Shown here piece by piece: positions 19,423-29,028 of a stretch of DNA of 64,000 nt. The stretch's first letter is position 1. Every line of letters starts with the position of its first letter. The stretch spans positions 1 to 64,000 of the forward strand of contig JADGHQ010000001.1 in assembly GCA_019683805.1 (NCBI GenBank). The letters run 5' to 3'. The notes under the pieces were generated by a model. The model worked only from the letters and a program-made list of their open reading frames with translations. It made no database searches and was not told where the DNA came from. The position numbers and the translations under genes were made by a program. This DNA is from Thermoleophilaceae bacterium (GTDB taxonomy: Bacteria; Actinomycetota; Thermoleophilia; Solirubrobacterales; Thermoleophilaceae).

Positions 19423-21687
19423 ATGAGTGACATAAGCGCGTATGGCGCGCAGGCGCACCGTGTCTCGGTCGAGGTCGGAGGGACCGAGATCTCCATCGAG
19501 ACCGGGAAGCTCGCGAAGCAGGCGAGCGGCGCCGTTGTGGTTCGGGCGGGGGACACCGTCGTCCTCTGCACCGCCACCGCGGGGAACGTCCGCGACGTGG
19601 ACTTCCTCCCGCTCACGGTCGACGTCGAGGAGCGGATGTACGCCGCCGGGAAGATCCCCGGCAGCTTCTTCAAGCGGGAGGGCCGCGCCGGCGAGAAGGG
19701 CACCCTCACCGCGCGCATGATCGACCGCCCGCTGCGGCCCCTCTTCCCGAAGGGCTGGCGGCGCGAGACGCAGCTGATCGCGATCCCGATCTCGGTCGAT
19801 CACGTCAACCCCTACGACGTCCTCGCGATGAACGGCGCGAGCGCGGCCCTGATGGTGTCGGACATCCCGTTCCCGATGCCGGTCGGCGCCGTGCGCATCG
19901 GCCAGGACGAGGACGGCAGCTTCATCGTCAACCCCGACGAGGCGTGGATCCCCGACAGCCCGCTCGACCTCGTCGTGGCCGGCACCGAGGAGGCCATCCT
20001 CATGGTCGAGGCCGGCGCGCGCGAGGTCTCCGAGGCGGAGATCCTCGACGCGCTCGACATCGCGCACGGGGAGATCAAGCGCCTCTGCGAGATCCAGCGC
20101 GAGCTCCAGCGGCTCTCGGGCAAGCCGAAGGCGGAGGTCGAGGAGCCGCAGGTCGACAGCGAGACCTACGAGCGGCTCAAGGAGCGCTTCGGCGCGGCGC
20201 TCGACGACGCGACGCAGGTGGCCGACAAGCTCGAGCGCCAGGAGGCCACGGACCGGGTCGAGCAGGAGGCGCTCGCGGTGCTCGCCGGCGAGCCCGAGTC
20301 CGAGGGCTACCTCGAGCGCAGCCAGGCGGTGCGGCTCGCGTTCGACAAGCTCGAGAAGGAGATCATCCGCCGCCGCATCGCGGTCGACAAGAAGCGGCCC
20401 GACGGCCGCGCCGCGGACGAGATCCGCCCGATCTCGATCGAGGTCGGCGTGGCCCCGCGCACGCACGGGTCGGCCCTCTTCACGCGCGGCCAGACCCAGG
20501 CGCTCTCGGTCGTCGCGCTCGGCACGACGCGCGAGGAGATGCGGCTCGACACGCTCGGCCTGCTCACCTCCAAGCGCTACTTCCACCACTACAACTTCCC
20601 GCCGTTCTCGGTGGGCGAGGCGGGCCGCCTCGGGGCGCCCAAGCGGCGCGACATCGGCCACGGCGCGCTCGCAGAGCGGGCGCTCGTGCCGGTCGTCCCC
20701 TCGCAGGACGAGTTCCCGTACACGATCCGCGTGGTGTCCGACATCCTCGAGTCGAACGGCTCGTCGTCGATGGCGTCGGTGTGCGGGTCGAGCCTCTCGC
20801 TGATGGACGCCGGCGTGCCGATCAAGCGCCCAGTGGCCGGCATCGCGATGGGCCTGATCAAAGAGGGCGACGACTACATCGTGCTCTCCGACATCGCGGG
20901 CGTGGAGGACCACCTCGGCGACATGGACTTCAAGGTCGCCGGCACGGAGCGGGGCATCACCGCGCTCCAGATGGACATCAAGATCTCGGGCGTGACCTTC
21001 GACATCCTGCGCGACGCGCTCGCGCAGGCGAAGGCCGGCCGCAAGTTCATCCTCGACAAGATGGCCCAGGTGATCGAGCGCCCGCGCGAGCAGCTTTCGC
21101 AGTTCGCGCCGCGCATCACCTCGATCCAGATCGACGTCGACAAGATCGGCATGCTCATCGGCAAGGGCGGGGAGACGATCCGCACGCTCTCCGAGGAGTA
21201 CGAGGCCCAGATCGACGTCGAGGACGACGGCACCGTGCTGATCTACGCCCAGACGGGCGAGCAGGGCGACGCACTCGTCGAGCGCATCCGCTCGATGACC
21301 AAGGAGGTCGAGGTCGGCGACGAGTTCACCGGCAAGGTCGTGAAGACGACCACCTTCGGCGCGTTCGTCGAGCTCTCGAAGGGCACCGACGGCCTACTGC
21401 ACATCTCGAACATCAAGCCCGGCGAGCGCCCGGCCTCGGTCGAGGACGTGCTGAGCCGCGGCGACGAGCTGCGCGTCAAGGTCGTGGAGGTCGACAAGGA
21501 GCGCGGGCGCATCGGGCTGCGCCTCGCCGACGACCCGGAGATCCAGGGCAAGTCGCCCGCCGAGCTCGCCGAGCTCGGGACCGGCGACGGCGCCCAGCGC
21601 CGCGAGCGCGGCGAGCGCCGCAACGGCGACCGCCGCGGCGGGCGCGGCGGCCGGGACCGTGCGGACCACAGGAGGGACCGCCGCTAG
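19423..21687 (+). CDS. pnp: Polyribonucleotide nucleotidyltransferase (PNPase)
   Basis: PNPase degrades RNA 3' to 5' by phosphorolysis. The 754-residue protein has two RNase PH-like domains separated by an alpha-helical linker (~235-310). The second holds the active-site features GTTREEMRLDTL, HHYNFPPFSVGE and SDILESNGSSSMASVCG. A KH domain follows (DKIGMLIGKGGETIRTLSEEY), then an S1 domain (GDEFTGKVVKTTTFGAFVELSKGTDGLLHISNI), and an Arg/Gly-rich tail. AAAGGA precedes the ATG. Confidence 0.97.
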   Translation: MSDISAYGAQAHRVSVEVGGTEISIETGKLAKQASGAVVVRAGDTVVLCTATAGNVRDVDFLPLTVDVEERMYAAGKIPGSFFKREGRAGEKGTLTARMIDRPLRPLFPKGWRRETQLIAIPISVDHVNPYDVLAMNGASAALMVSDIPFPMPVGAVRIGQDEDGSFIVNPDEAWIPDSPLDLVVAGTEEAILMVEAGAREVSEAEILDALDIAHGEIKRLCEIQRELQRLSGKPKAEVEEPQVDSETYERLKERFGAALDDATQVADKLERQEATDRVEQEALAVLAGEPESEGYLERSQAVRLAFDKLEKEIIRRRIAVDKKRPDGRAADEIRPISIEVGVAPRTHGSALFTRGQTQALSVVALGTTREEMRLDTLGLLTSKRYFHHYNFPPFSVGEAGRLGAPKRRDIGHGALAERALVPVVPSQDEFPYTIRVVSDILESNGSSSMASVCGSSLSLMDAGVPIKRPVAGIAMGLIKEGDDYIVLSDIAGVEDHLGDMDFKVAGTERGITALQMDIKISGVTFDILRDALAQAKAGRKFILDKMAQVIERPREQLSQFAPRITSIQIDVDKIGMLIGKGGETIRTLSEEYEAQIDVEDDGTVLIYAQTGEQGDALVERIRSMTKEVEVGDEFTGKVVKTTTFGAFVELSKGTDGLLHISNIKPGERPASVEDVLSRGDELRVKVVEVDKERGRIGLRLADDPEIQGKSPAELAELGTGDGAQRRERGERRNGDRRGGRGGRDRADHRRDRR

Positions 21688-21796
21688 TGGCCGCCGGGAG
21701 GACGCGAGCCGGCGACCGGCGGCGTCCGTGCCCGCTCGTGCGCGGGGCGCCCCGCGCGCCCGGCGCGCCCTGCGGGCCCAGGGGGGCCGCCGCGTA

Positions 21797-23089
21797 GTGG
21801 CCGGCCTCGCCGAGGCGGGGCGTCACCGCCTGACCGAGCTCGAGTCCGGCGTGCGGGTCGTGACCGAGGCGGTGCCCTCGGTCAGGTCGGTCGCGCTCGG
21901 GTTCTGGGTGCGCGTCGGCTCGCGCGACGAGGCGCCGGAGCAGGCGGGCATCTCGCACTTCCTCGAGCACCTGCTGTTCAAGGGCACGGACCGCTTCAGC
22001 TCGACGGAGATCGACCAGATCTTCGACGGGATCGGCGCCGAGATCAACGCGGGGACGAGCAAGGAGACGACCTCCGTCTACTCGCGCTTCCTCGACCGGC
22101 ACCTCGAGCTGGCCTTCGACGTGATGTCCGACATGGTGCTGCGGCCCACGTATCCGGACATCGACTCCGAGCGCCAGGTGGTGATCGAGGAGATCGCCAT
22201 GTACGAGGACGAGCCCTCCGACAAGGTGCACGACGTGCTCGCGAACGCGGTGTTCGGCGACCATCCGCTCGGACGCCCGATCATCGGCCGCGCGGAGGTG
22301 GTCTCGTCGGTGCCGGTGCCGGAGATCGCCGCCTACCACGACGAGCGCTACACGGCGCCGAACCTCGTCGTGGCGGCGGCCGGGGCGCTCGACCACGACC
22401 GGCTCGTCGACCTGGTGCGCGAGAAGGTGGAGCCGCGCGACGGGGGGCGCATCGTCGCGCAGGCCGCCGAGACGCACGCTCCGCGCGCCAGCTTCCACGC
22501 CAAGCAGACCGAGCAGTACCACCTCTGCCTCGGCGCCCCGGGGCTCGCCCGCGGCGACGAGCGCCGCTTCGCGCTGCGCGTGCTCGACGCGATTCTCGGA
22601 GGCTCGAGCTCTTCGCGCCTGTTCCAGGAGGTCCGTGAGAAGCGCGGGCTCGCCTACTCCGTCTACTCGTACTCGTCGCAGTTCCTCGACGCCGGCCAGG
22701 TGGCGATCTACGTCGGCACCCGGCCCGACCGCGTGGGCGAGGCGCTGCGGGTGATCGGGGACGAGCTGCACAAGCTGCAGGACGAGACGATCACGCCCGA
22801 GGAGCTCGAGCGGGCGAAGGAGAACGTGAAGGGCCGGACCGTGCTGTCGATGGAGTCGACGCTCACGCGGATGAACCGGCTCGGCTCCTCCGTGCTGATG
22901 GACGTGCCGGTGCTCACGCTCGACGAGACGCTCGCGCGCATCGACGCGATCTCGCTCGACGACGTCCAGGCGCTCGCGCGCGAGCTGTGGGCGCCCGAGC
23001 GCATGTCCGCGGCCGGGGTGGGGGGCGACGAGGCGATCTTCGTGCGCGCGCTCGAGGCCGTGAACCCGCAGCTCGCCGCGGCCGCCTAG
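21797..23089 (+). CDS. M16-family zinc peptidase (YmxG/PqqL type)
   Basis: The 430-residue protein is an insulinase-like metalloprotease. The inverted zinc motif HFLEH is present (AGISHFLEHLLFKGT), with the distal Glu expected in the region QVVIEEIAMYEDEPSDKVHD. The second half has VREKRGLAYSVYSYSSQFLDAGQ, the non-catalytic M16 domain signature. GTG 21797 gives VAGLAEAGRHRLTELESGVRVV, a normal family start; the frame is open further upstream, so a longer N-terminus cannot be excluded. A pnp-M16 order is common in Gram-positive bacteria. The substrate is unknown. Confidence 0.9.
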   Translation: MAGLAEAGRHRLTELESGVRVVTEAVPSVRSVALGFWVRVGSRDEAPEQAGISHFLEHLLFKGTDRFSSTEIDQIFDGIGAEINAGTSKETTSVYSRFLDRHLELAFDVMSDMVLRPTYPDIDSERQVVIEEIAMYEDEPSDKVHDVLANAVFGDHPLGRPIIGRAEVVSSVPVPEIAAYHDERYTAPNLVVAAAGALDHDRLVDLVREKVEPRDGGRIVAQAAETHAPRASFHAKQTEQYHLCLGAPGLARGDERRFALRVLDAILGGSSSSRLFQEVREKRGLAYSVYSYSSQFLDAGQVAIYVGTRPDRVGEALRVIGDELHKLQDETITPEELERAKENVKGRTVLSMESTLTRMNRLGSSVLMDVPVLTLDETLARIDAISLDDVQALARELWAPERMSAAGVGGDEAIFVRALEAVNPQLAAAA

Positions 23090-23099
23090 AGTTCGCGCC

Positions 23100-23756
23100 G
23101 TGATCAACGTAGCCGTGTCGGGCGCCGCGGGGCGCATGGGGCAGACGGTCTGCGAGGCGGTCGAGCGCGCCGAGGACATGGCGCTCGTCGGCCGCGCCGA
23201 CCCGAAGCTCGGCGTGCCCCTGCGCGACGTGCTCGGCGACGCCGACGTGGTGGTGGACTTCAGCCGTCCCGAGACCGCGGTGGAGAACGCGCGCGCGTGC
23301 CTCGAGGCCGGCGTGCACTGCGTGATGGGCACGACCGGCGCGGACTTCTCCGAGCTCGAGGGGGTGGGGAGCGCCAACCTCTTCGTCGCGCCGAACTTCG
23401 CGATCGGCGCGGTGCTGATGATGGAGGCGTCGAAGCTGATCGCCCGGCACATGCCCGAGTGCGAGATCGTGGAGCTCCACCACGACCACAAGCTCGACGC
23501 GCCCTCGGGTACCGCCAAGCGCACCGCGGAGCTGATCCGCGAGGCGGGCGGCAACCCGCACGAGCCGATCCACTCCGTGCGCCTGCCCGGCCTCGTGGCG
23601 CACCAGGAGGTCGTCTTCGGCGGCCTCGGCCAGACGCTCTCGATCCGGCACGACTCGATCTCGCGCGAGTCGTTCATGCCCGGCGTGCTGCTCGCGGTGC
23701 GCAAGGTGGCGTCGCTCGAGCGCTCGCCGACGGTCGGGCTCGAGGCGCTGCTCTAG
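23100..23756 (+). CDS. dapB: 4-hydroxy-tetrahydrodipicolinate reductase
   Basis: DapB reduces 4-hydroxy-tetrahydrodipicolinate to tetrahydrodipicolinate in lysine and DAP synthesis. The 218-residue protein has the Rossmann start VAVSGAAGRMGQTVCEAVE, the conserved MGTTG, and the signature ELHHDHKLDAPSGTAKRTAELI. Its length is at the short end of the family. GTG 23100 follows the M16 gene by 10 bp. dapA lies 1.3 kb downstream, with two minus-strand genes between them. Confidence 0.94.
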   Translation: MINVAVSGAAGRMGQTVCEAVERAEDMALVGRADPKLGVPLRDVLGDADVVVDFSRPETAVENARACLEAGVHCVMGTTGADFSELEGVGSANLFVAPNFAIGAVLMMEASKLIARHMPECEIVELHHDHKLDAPSGTAKRTAELIREAGGNPHEPIHSVRLPGLVAHQEVVFGGLGQTLSIRHDSISRESFMPGVLLAVRKVASLERSPTVGLEALL

Positions 23757-23768
23757 CGCGGCCGCACC

Positions 23769-24527
23769 CTAGATCCCGAAGCGCTCGGCGAGCGCCGCCC
23801 GCACCCTGAGCGCGCGCGTGTGGACCTTGCCGGGCCTCGGCCGGCCGGCGGGGCGCGCCACCCCCAGCGGGAAGGCCTTCTTCGCGATCCCTCCGAGCGC
23901 GTTGCCGACCCGCTTCCGCTGCGGCCCGAGCGCGTCGGCGATCGAGTGGTAGAGGGACTGCGAGCGCGCGAGCAGGCCGTAGGCGGTCTGGAACGCGCGC
24001 CGGCCCTCCGGCGCCGCGCCGAGACGGGCCGAGAGCGCGTACGAGGAGTCGAGCTGCGCGACGAAGCGGTCGAGCGCGACGGCGTCGACGGTCGGGTCGC
24101 TGCGCGCGGCGCGCGAGCTCGTCGCGTCGAGCGCCGCCTCGAGCAGCTGGCCCTGCACCATGCCGAGCCGCAGCTCGACGCCCGCGGGCCGCGCCCCGCG
24201 CGCGATCAGCTCGTCGATCGTCGCGAACGCCGCGCGGATCTCCCGGTCGAGCACCGGGTGCGTGGCCCGCACGAGCGGCGACATGGGGGAGTAGGCGCGT
24301 CCGGCGAGCGCAAGCTGGTGGCGCGCGTCGGCCGGGTGCGCGATCGCGTAGAGGCCGCCGGCCGCCACGATCCCCGCGCGCGCCGCCTCGACCTGCTGCA
24401 CGCGGGCGGCCGCGTTGCCGTGGTTGCGCAGCGTGGGCGGGCCCTGCGGAGGGGCCGGTGAGGGCTTCGAGGAGCCGCAGCCCGCCGCGACGAGCGCGAT
24501 CGCGACCGCTGCGGCGAGCCGCCTCAA
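23769..24527 (-). CDS. Putative lipoprotein of unknown function
   Basis: Starting at the TTG at 24527, the 252-residue protein opens LRRLAAAVAIALVAAGCGSSKPSP. This is a lipoprotein signal with lipobox VAAGC, so it is likely anchored outside the membrane. The rest is helical (AARVQQVEAARAGIVAAGG, LDREIRAAFATIDELIARG, and others) and ends with a basic tail. I do not recognise the family. The start overlaps the stop of the DUF3052 gene (TTGA), so the two are co-translated, and it is convergent with dapB. Confidence 0.75.
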   Translation of the reverse strand: MRRLAAAVAIALVAAGCGSSKPSPAPPQGPPTLRNHGNAAARVQQVEAARAGIVAAGGLYAIAHPADARHQLALAGRAYSPMSPLVRATHPVLDREIRAAFATIDELIARGARPAGVELRLGMVQGQLLEAALDATSSRAARSDPTVDAVALDRFVAQLDSSYALSARLGAAPEGRRAFQTAYGLLARSQSLYHSIADALGPQRKRVGNALGGIAKKAFPLGVARPAGRPRPGKVHTRALRVRAALAERFGI

Positions 24528-24970
24528 GCGGCTGACCGGTTCGCCTGCCTGAGCGCGCGGGGCACGACGAAGCGGATGCCCGAGCGCTCCTCGTCGATCG
24601 AGCACGTCTTGTTGTCGATCAGGCCGATCTTCCTGGCGAGCGGCACGAGCAGCAGCTGGTTGACGTAGCGCTCGTGCCCGCGCTTGCGCGTGACGATCCA
24701 CAGATAGCCCGTGTCGCGCATGCGCGAGCGGTAGCGGTCGAGCGCCAGCGCCGCCTCCTCGATCGACTCGACCATCACGATCGCGCCGTCGAGCTCGCCG
24801 GACTTCACGAAGCCCCGCCCGAGCGCCTCCTTGACCTCGCGGCGCAGCGCCGGCCCGACGTCGCCCGCGACCTCGACGCGCTCGTCCGGCTTGACTCCCA
24901 GCTTCTGCGCCACCGTGCGGTGGCTGTAGTCGCGCTCTCTCGCCAACGTGATCCCGAGGGAATTATGCAT
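24524..24970 (-). CDS. DUF3052-family protein
   Basis: The protein (148 residues from ATG 24970) has VAQKLGVKPDERVEVAGDV near the start and GLIDNKTCSIDEERSGIRFVVP near the end, which match the DUF3052 family (LGLxDNKxCxIDExWSGLRF). No biochemical role is known for that family. A CATAAT box on the minus strand (24967-24962) lies over the first codons, so transcription may start inside the annotated frame. The TTG at 24946 (LARERDYSHRT) is then the alternative start, also leaderless-like. It is followed by the lipoprotein gene with a 4-bp overlap. Confidence 0.78.
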   Translation of the reverse strand: MHNSLGITLARERDYSHRTVAQKLGVKPDERVEVAGDVGPALRREVKEALGRGFVKSGELDGAIVMVESIEEAALALDRYRSRMRDTGYLWIVTRKRGHERYVNQLLLVPLARKIGLIDNKTCSIDEERSGIRFVVPRALRQANRSAA

Positions 24971-25054
24971 CGCGGCGTGGACGTCCAGCCGGCGCTCGCA
25001 CCGGGGCGCCGATCGGGGCGGCGGCAGGCCTTGCGCCCTCTCCGGGAGGCGTGG

Positions 25055-25063
25055 TGTGATAAT
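25055..25063 (+). promoter_or_regulatory. Extended -10 promoter of dapA
   Basis: TGT-GATAAT is an extended -10 element, the best AT-rich promoter core in this gap. It ends 6 nt before the GTG at 25070, which would make dapA mRNA leaderless. No ribosome binding site is present in front of that GTG. Confidence 0.6.
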
Positions 25064-25069
25064 CCAATC

Positions 25070-25918
25070 GTGACCTTCGGAGGCATCCTGACGGCGATGG
25101 TCACGCCGTTCGACGCGCGCGGCCGCCTGGCCGAGGACGCGACGGCGCGACTCGTACATCACCTGCTCGAAAACGGCTCCGACGGGCTCGTGGTCACCGG
25201 CACCACGGGCGAGAGCGCCACGCTCACCGACGAGGAGATGGCGCGCGTCTGGGAGATCGCCGTGGCGGAGGCCGGCGGCGCGCCCGTGATCGCGGGCACC
25301 GGGTCGAACGACACGCGCCACAGCGTCGAGCTCACCGAGCGCGCGACCGAGCTGGGGGTGGACGGCGTGCTCGTCGTGGCGCCGTACTACAACAAGCCGA
25401 GCCCGCGCGGCATCAAGGCCCACTACCGCGCGGTCGCGGCCGCCACGGACCGCCCGGTGATCGTCTACAACATCCCGCAGCGCTCCGTGATCGACATCTC
25501 CAACGACCTCCTGCGCGAGCTCGCGGAGATCGAGAACGTGGTCGCCGTGAAGCAGGCGCGCGCCGAGAACCTCGAGCCGATCGAGGGGCTCGACCTCCTG
25601 GCGGGCAACGACGACATGCTCTGCGACGTGCTCGAGGCGGGCGGCACCGGAGGGATCTGCGTGGCGTCCCACGTCGTCGGGCCCGAGATGCGCCGGATGA
25701 TCGACGAGCCCGATCGGCGCCGCGAGATCGAGGACTCGCTGCGCGACGTCTACGCCGCGATGTTCGTCACCTCGAGCCCCGCCCCGGTCAAGGCCGCCCT
25801 GAACATGCTCGGGCTCGAAGTGGGGGGCGTGCGGCTGCCGCTCGTCGAGGTCGACGACGAGGAGGCCGCGGTGGTGCGGCGGTCGCTCGAGCGTCACGGA
25901 CTCCTGAGCGCGGTTTGA
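25070..25918 (+). CDS. dapA: 4-hydroxy-tetrahydrodipicolinate synthase
   Basis: DapA condenses pyruvate with aspartate semialdehyde, the first committed step to DAP and lysine. The 282-residue protein has GILTAMVTPF, VVTGTTGESATLTDEE, VVAPYYNKPSPRGIKAHY, the Tyr of VIVYNIPQRS, the Schiff-base Lys in VVAVKQA and LAGNDDMLCDVLEAGGTGGICVASHV. GTG 25070 matches homologue starts and the promoter position. Its stop overlaps the RNase J start (TTGA), a pairing of dapA and rnj seen in many actinobacteria. Confidence 0.95.
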   Translation: MTFGGILTAMVTPFDARGRLAEDATARLVHHLLENGSDGLVVTGTTGESATLTDEEMARVWEIAVAEAGGAPVIAGTGSNDTRHSVELTERATELGVDGVLVVAPYYNKPSPRGIKAHYRAVAAATDRPVIVYNIPQRSVIDISNDLLRELAEIENVVAVKQARAENLEPIEGLDLLAGNDDMLCDVLEAGGTGGICVASHVVGPEMRRMIDEPDRRREIEDSLRDVYAAMFVTSSPAPVKAALNMLGLEVGGVRLPLVEVDDEEAAVVRRSLERHGLLSAV

Positions 25919-27582
25919 GCGGGACCCTGCGCGTCCTGCCCCTGGGCGGGCTCGGCGAGATCGGCAAGAACATGACGGTCCTCGAGTACGAGGGCCGGAT
26001 CGTGGTGGCCGACACCGGGCTGATGTTCCCGACCCCGGACCAGCTCGGGATCGACCTCGTGCTGCCCGACTTCAGCTACCTGCGCGAGCGCGCGGCCGAC
26101 ATCGAGGCGATCGTGCTCACCCACGCGCACGAGGACCACGTCGGCGCGCTCCCGTTCCTGCTGCGCGAGATCGGCGAGGACGGGCTGCCCGAGATCTACG
26201 GCGGCGCGCTCACGGTCGCGATGGTGCGCTCGAAGCTCGACGAGCACCGCCTCGGCGACGTGCCGCTCTACGAGCTCGAGCCGGGCGAGGAGGTCGAGGC
26301 GGGACCGTTCGCGATCGAGGCCGTGAAGATGGCGCACTCGATCCCGGACGCGTTCGCCTACGCGCTCAGGTGCGAGCTCGGCACCGTCCTGATCACCGGC
26401 GACTACAAGTTCGACCAGACGCCGGTCGACGGCGAGCCGGCCGACGTCGCGCGGCTGGCGGAGCTCGGCCGCGAGGGGGTGCTGCTGCTGTTCGGCGACT
26501 CGACGAACGTCGACCGGCCCGGCATGGCGCTGTCGGAGTCGAGCGTCGGGCCGCACCTCGAGGAGGCGTTCGCGCGCTGCGACGGGCGCATCGTCGTCAC
26601 CTCGTTCGCGTCGAACATCCACCGCGTCCAGCAGGTCGTGGACGCGGCGGCGAGCCTCGGGCGCAAGGTCGCGCTGGTGGGCCGCTCGATGCGCAAGAAC
26701 GTGAACATCGGCCAGCGGCTCGGGCACATCCACATCCCCGAGGGGATGCTCGTGTCGGCGCGCGAGGTCGAGGACTTCCCCGACCACAAGCTGGTCGTGA
26801 TCTCCACCGGCAGCCAGGGCGAGCCGCTCTCGGCGCTGCGGCGCATGGCCCACGGCGACCACCCGCACGTCACGCTCCACGACGGCGACACGGTCGTCTT
26901 CTCGGCGACGCCCATCCCGGGCAACGAGCGCGCGGTGAACGAGACGATCGACCGCATCTACCAGCTCGGCGCCGACGTCATCACTCCGCGCGACGCGCCC
27001 ATCCACGCGACCGGCCACGGCTGCGCCGAGGAGCTCAAGCTGATGATCAACCTCACGCAGCCGCGCTACGTGATGCCGGCGCACGGAGACTTCAAGCGGC
27101 TGCGCATGCACGCGGAGCTGGCGGAGACGCTCGGGATCGACCCGCGCAACGTCTTCCGCGGCGAGAACGGCGTGCCGCTCGAGATCGACAGCCGCGGCGC
27201 CCGGCTCGGCGAGCCCGAGCAGGCCGGGGTGATCTTCGTCGACGGCATGGAGGTCGGCGACATCGAGGACGTGGCGCTGCGCGACCGGCGCATGCTCTCG
27301 GCCGACGGCATCTTCATCGTCGTGGCGACGATCTCCGAGCAGGACGGCAGCTCGGTCGCGCCGCCGGAGATCATCTTCCGCGGCGTGCCGTTCGTCGACG
27401 ACGCCGACGGCCTGATCGAGGAGATCCGCGACACGGTCGAGGAGTCGCTCGCGCGGTCGGCGGACGAGGAGGTGCGCGAGATCTCGCTGCTCCAGGCGCA
27501 CCTGCACGACGACGTCGCGAAGTTCGTCTACGAGCGCCTGCGACGGCGGCCGATGGTGCTGCCGGTCGTCGTCGAGGTGTAG
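25915..27582 (+). CDS. rnj: Ribonuclease J
   Basis: RNase J is a metallo-beta-lactamase/beta-CASP nuclease with 5' to 3' exo- and endonuclease activity. The 555-residue protein has LGGLGEIGKNMTVLEYEG, the zinc motif HAHEDHVGALPF, VKMAHSIPDAFAY, GDYKFDQTP, LLFGDSTNVDRPG, the beta-CASP segment VVTSFASNIHRVQQ, HATGHGCAEELKLMI and PAHGDFKRL. It starts with TTG overlapping the dapA stop. Along with RNase Y and PNPase, it suggests a Bacillus-like rather than RNase E-based decay set. Confidence 0.95.
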   Translation: MSGTLRVLPLGGLGEIGKNMTVLEYEGRIVVADTGLMFPTPDQLGIDLVLPDFSYLRERAADIEAIVLTHAHEDHVGALPFLLREIGEDGLPEIYGGALTVAMVRSKLDEHRLGDVPLYELEPGEEVEAGPFAIEAVKMAHSIPDAFAYALRCELGTVLITGDYKFDQTPVDGEPADVARLAELGREGVLLLFGDSTNVDRPGMALSESSVGPHLEEAFARCDGRIVVTSFASNIHRVQQVVDAAASLGRKVALVGRSMRKNVNIGQRLGHIHIPEGMLVSAREVEDFPDHKLVVISTGSQGEPLSALRRMAHGDHPHVTLHDGDTVVFSATPIPGNERAVNETIDRIYQLGADVITPRDAPIHATGHGCAEELKLMINLTQPRYVMPAHGDFKRLRMHAELAETLGIDPRNVFRGENGVPLEIDSRGARLGEPEQAGVIFVDGMEVGDIEDVALRDRRMLSADGIFIVVATISEQDGSSVAPPEIIFRGVPFVDDADGLIEEIRDTVEESLARSADEEVREISLLQAHLHDDVAKFVYERLRRRPMVLPVVVEV

Positions 27583-27597
27583 GCCCGCGCGGCGGCC

Positions 27598-29028
27598 CTA
27601 CGCCGGCTCCGAGGCGACGGCTCGCTCCTCGGCCCCGGGAGGCGCGGGCGCCTCCGTGGCCGGGAGGCGCACCACGAAACGGGCGCCGCGCTCGGAGTCG
27701 GCGAGCTCGACCGAGCCGCCGTGGCCCTCCGCCACCGCCTGGACGATCGCGAGCCCGAGCCCCGTGCCGCGCCGCCTGGACGCCGCGCTGTCGCCCTCGC
27801 CGCGCACGAAGCGCTCGAACACGCGCTTGCCGAGCTCCTCGGGCACGCCGGGGCCGTCGTCGGCCACCTCCAGGACGACCGTGCCGTCCCGTCGCTGCAC
27901 GCTCGCGCGCACCTGTGTGCCCGCGGGCGTGTGCACGGTCGCGTTGTGGAGCAGGTTGAGGACGAGCCGGTGGAGCTCGTCGGGGGAGCCCTCGACGAGC
28001 GCGGCGTCGCGGGCGTCCACGCTCAGCTCGTGGTCCGGGGCCACGGGCGCCACCTCGACCGCCGCCTCGCGGACCACCTGCGCGAGGTCGGTCGGGCGGC
28101 GCGCGGCGCGCTGGCCCGCGTCGGCGCGCGCGAGCAGCAGCAGGTCAGCCACCAGGCCGCGCATGCGCCGCGACGAGCGCAGCGCCGAGCGCGCGATCTC
28201 GCGCCGCTCGCCCTCGAGCTCGTCCTCGAGCAGCTCGAGGTTCGTGAGGATGCTGGTCAGCGGCGTGCGCAGCTCGTGCGAGGCGTCGGCGACGAACTCG
28301 CGCTGGCGCGCGAGCGCCGCCTCGGTCTCGGCGCGCGACTCGTCGAGCGCCCGCAGCATCTGGTCGAGCGTGCGGGCGAGGTCCGCCACCTCGTCGTCGG
28401 CCGCGGGGATGGGGATGCGCACGGCGGGGTCGCGCGTGCGCGCGATCCGCTTGGCGGTGCTCGTGAGGCGGGCGATCGGCTCCATCGCGCGCTCGGCGAC
28501 GGTCAGGCCGGCGAGCAGCGCGAGCAGCGTGCCGCCCACCACGCCGAGCGCGAGGAAGAGCTGCATGCGGTCGATCGTGTTCTCCACGCTCTCCCGCGGG
28601 CGGGCGTACTGGAGGAAGGCGATCGGCTGGTCCGAGCCGCGGTAGTAGATCGGCCGGGACACGACGCGGTAGCCGGATGCGTCGTGGGTGCCCGCCGCGG
28701 GCGGGCCGAGGTCGGGCGCCTGCTGGGGCACCGAGTAGATCGGGCCGCCGTTGAGGCTCACGATCCGGATCGCGGCGTGCCCGGTCGCCGCGGCGTCGAT
28801 CAGGTCGGGCGACTCGCCGAGCTCGATCGCGCCCTGGTAGGGGTAGACGTTGACGTGCTCGGCGATGTCGGCCGCCGCGAGCTTGAGCTCGTCGTCGAAG
28901 TTCCCGTGCAGGCGCTTGCTCGTGAACACGCCGACCACGACTGCGAACAGCAGCAGGATCGCGAACGTGAGCCCCGCCGAGGTGATCGCGAGCCGCCACC
29001 GGACGGGCAGCGTGGCGAGCCGGCTCAT
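27598..29028 (-). CDS. Two-component sensor histidine kinase
   Basis: The 476-residue protein has a first membrane segment (~12-34), an extracytoplasmic sensor region (~35-170), a second membrane segment (LFLALGVVGGTLLALLAGLTV), HAMP (~195-245), and a dimerisation domain with the phospho-His in FVADASHELRTPLTSILTNLELL. The ATPase domain shows N-box LVLNLLHNATVHTP, G1 VADDGPGVPEE and G2 RGTGLGLAIV. ATG 29028 overlaps the regulator stop, so kinase and regulator are one unit. The signal is unknown. Confidence 0.93.
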   Translation of the reverse strand: MSRLATLPVRWRLAITSAGLTFAILLLFAVVVGVFTSKRLHGNFDDELKLAAADIAEHVNVYPYQGAIELGESPDLIDAAATGHAAIRIVSLNGGPIYSVPQQAPDLGPPAAGTHDASGYRVVSRPIYYRGSDQPIAFLQYARPRESVENTIDRMQLFLALGVVGGTLLALLAGLTVAERAMEPIARLTSTAKRIARTRDPAVRIPIPAADDEVADLARTLDQMLRALDESRAETEAALARQREFVADASHELRTPLTSILTNLELLEDELEGERREIARSALRSSRRMRGLVADLLLLARADAGQRAARRPTDLAQVVREAAVEVAPVAPDHELSVDARDAALVEGSPDELHRLVLNLLHNATVHTPAGTQVRASVQRRDGTVVLEVADDGPGVPEELGKRVFERFVRGEGDSAASRRRGTGLGLAIVQAVAEGHGGSVELADSERGARFVVRLPATEAPAPPGAEERAVASEPA

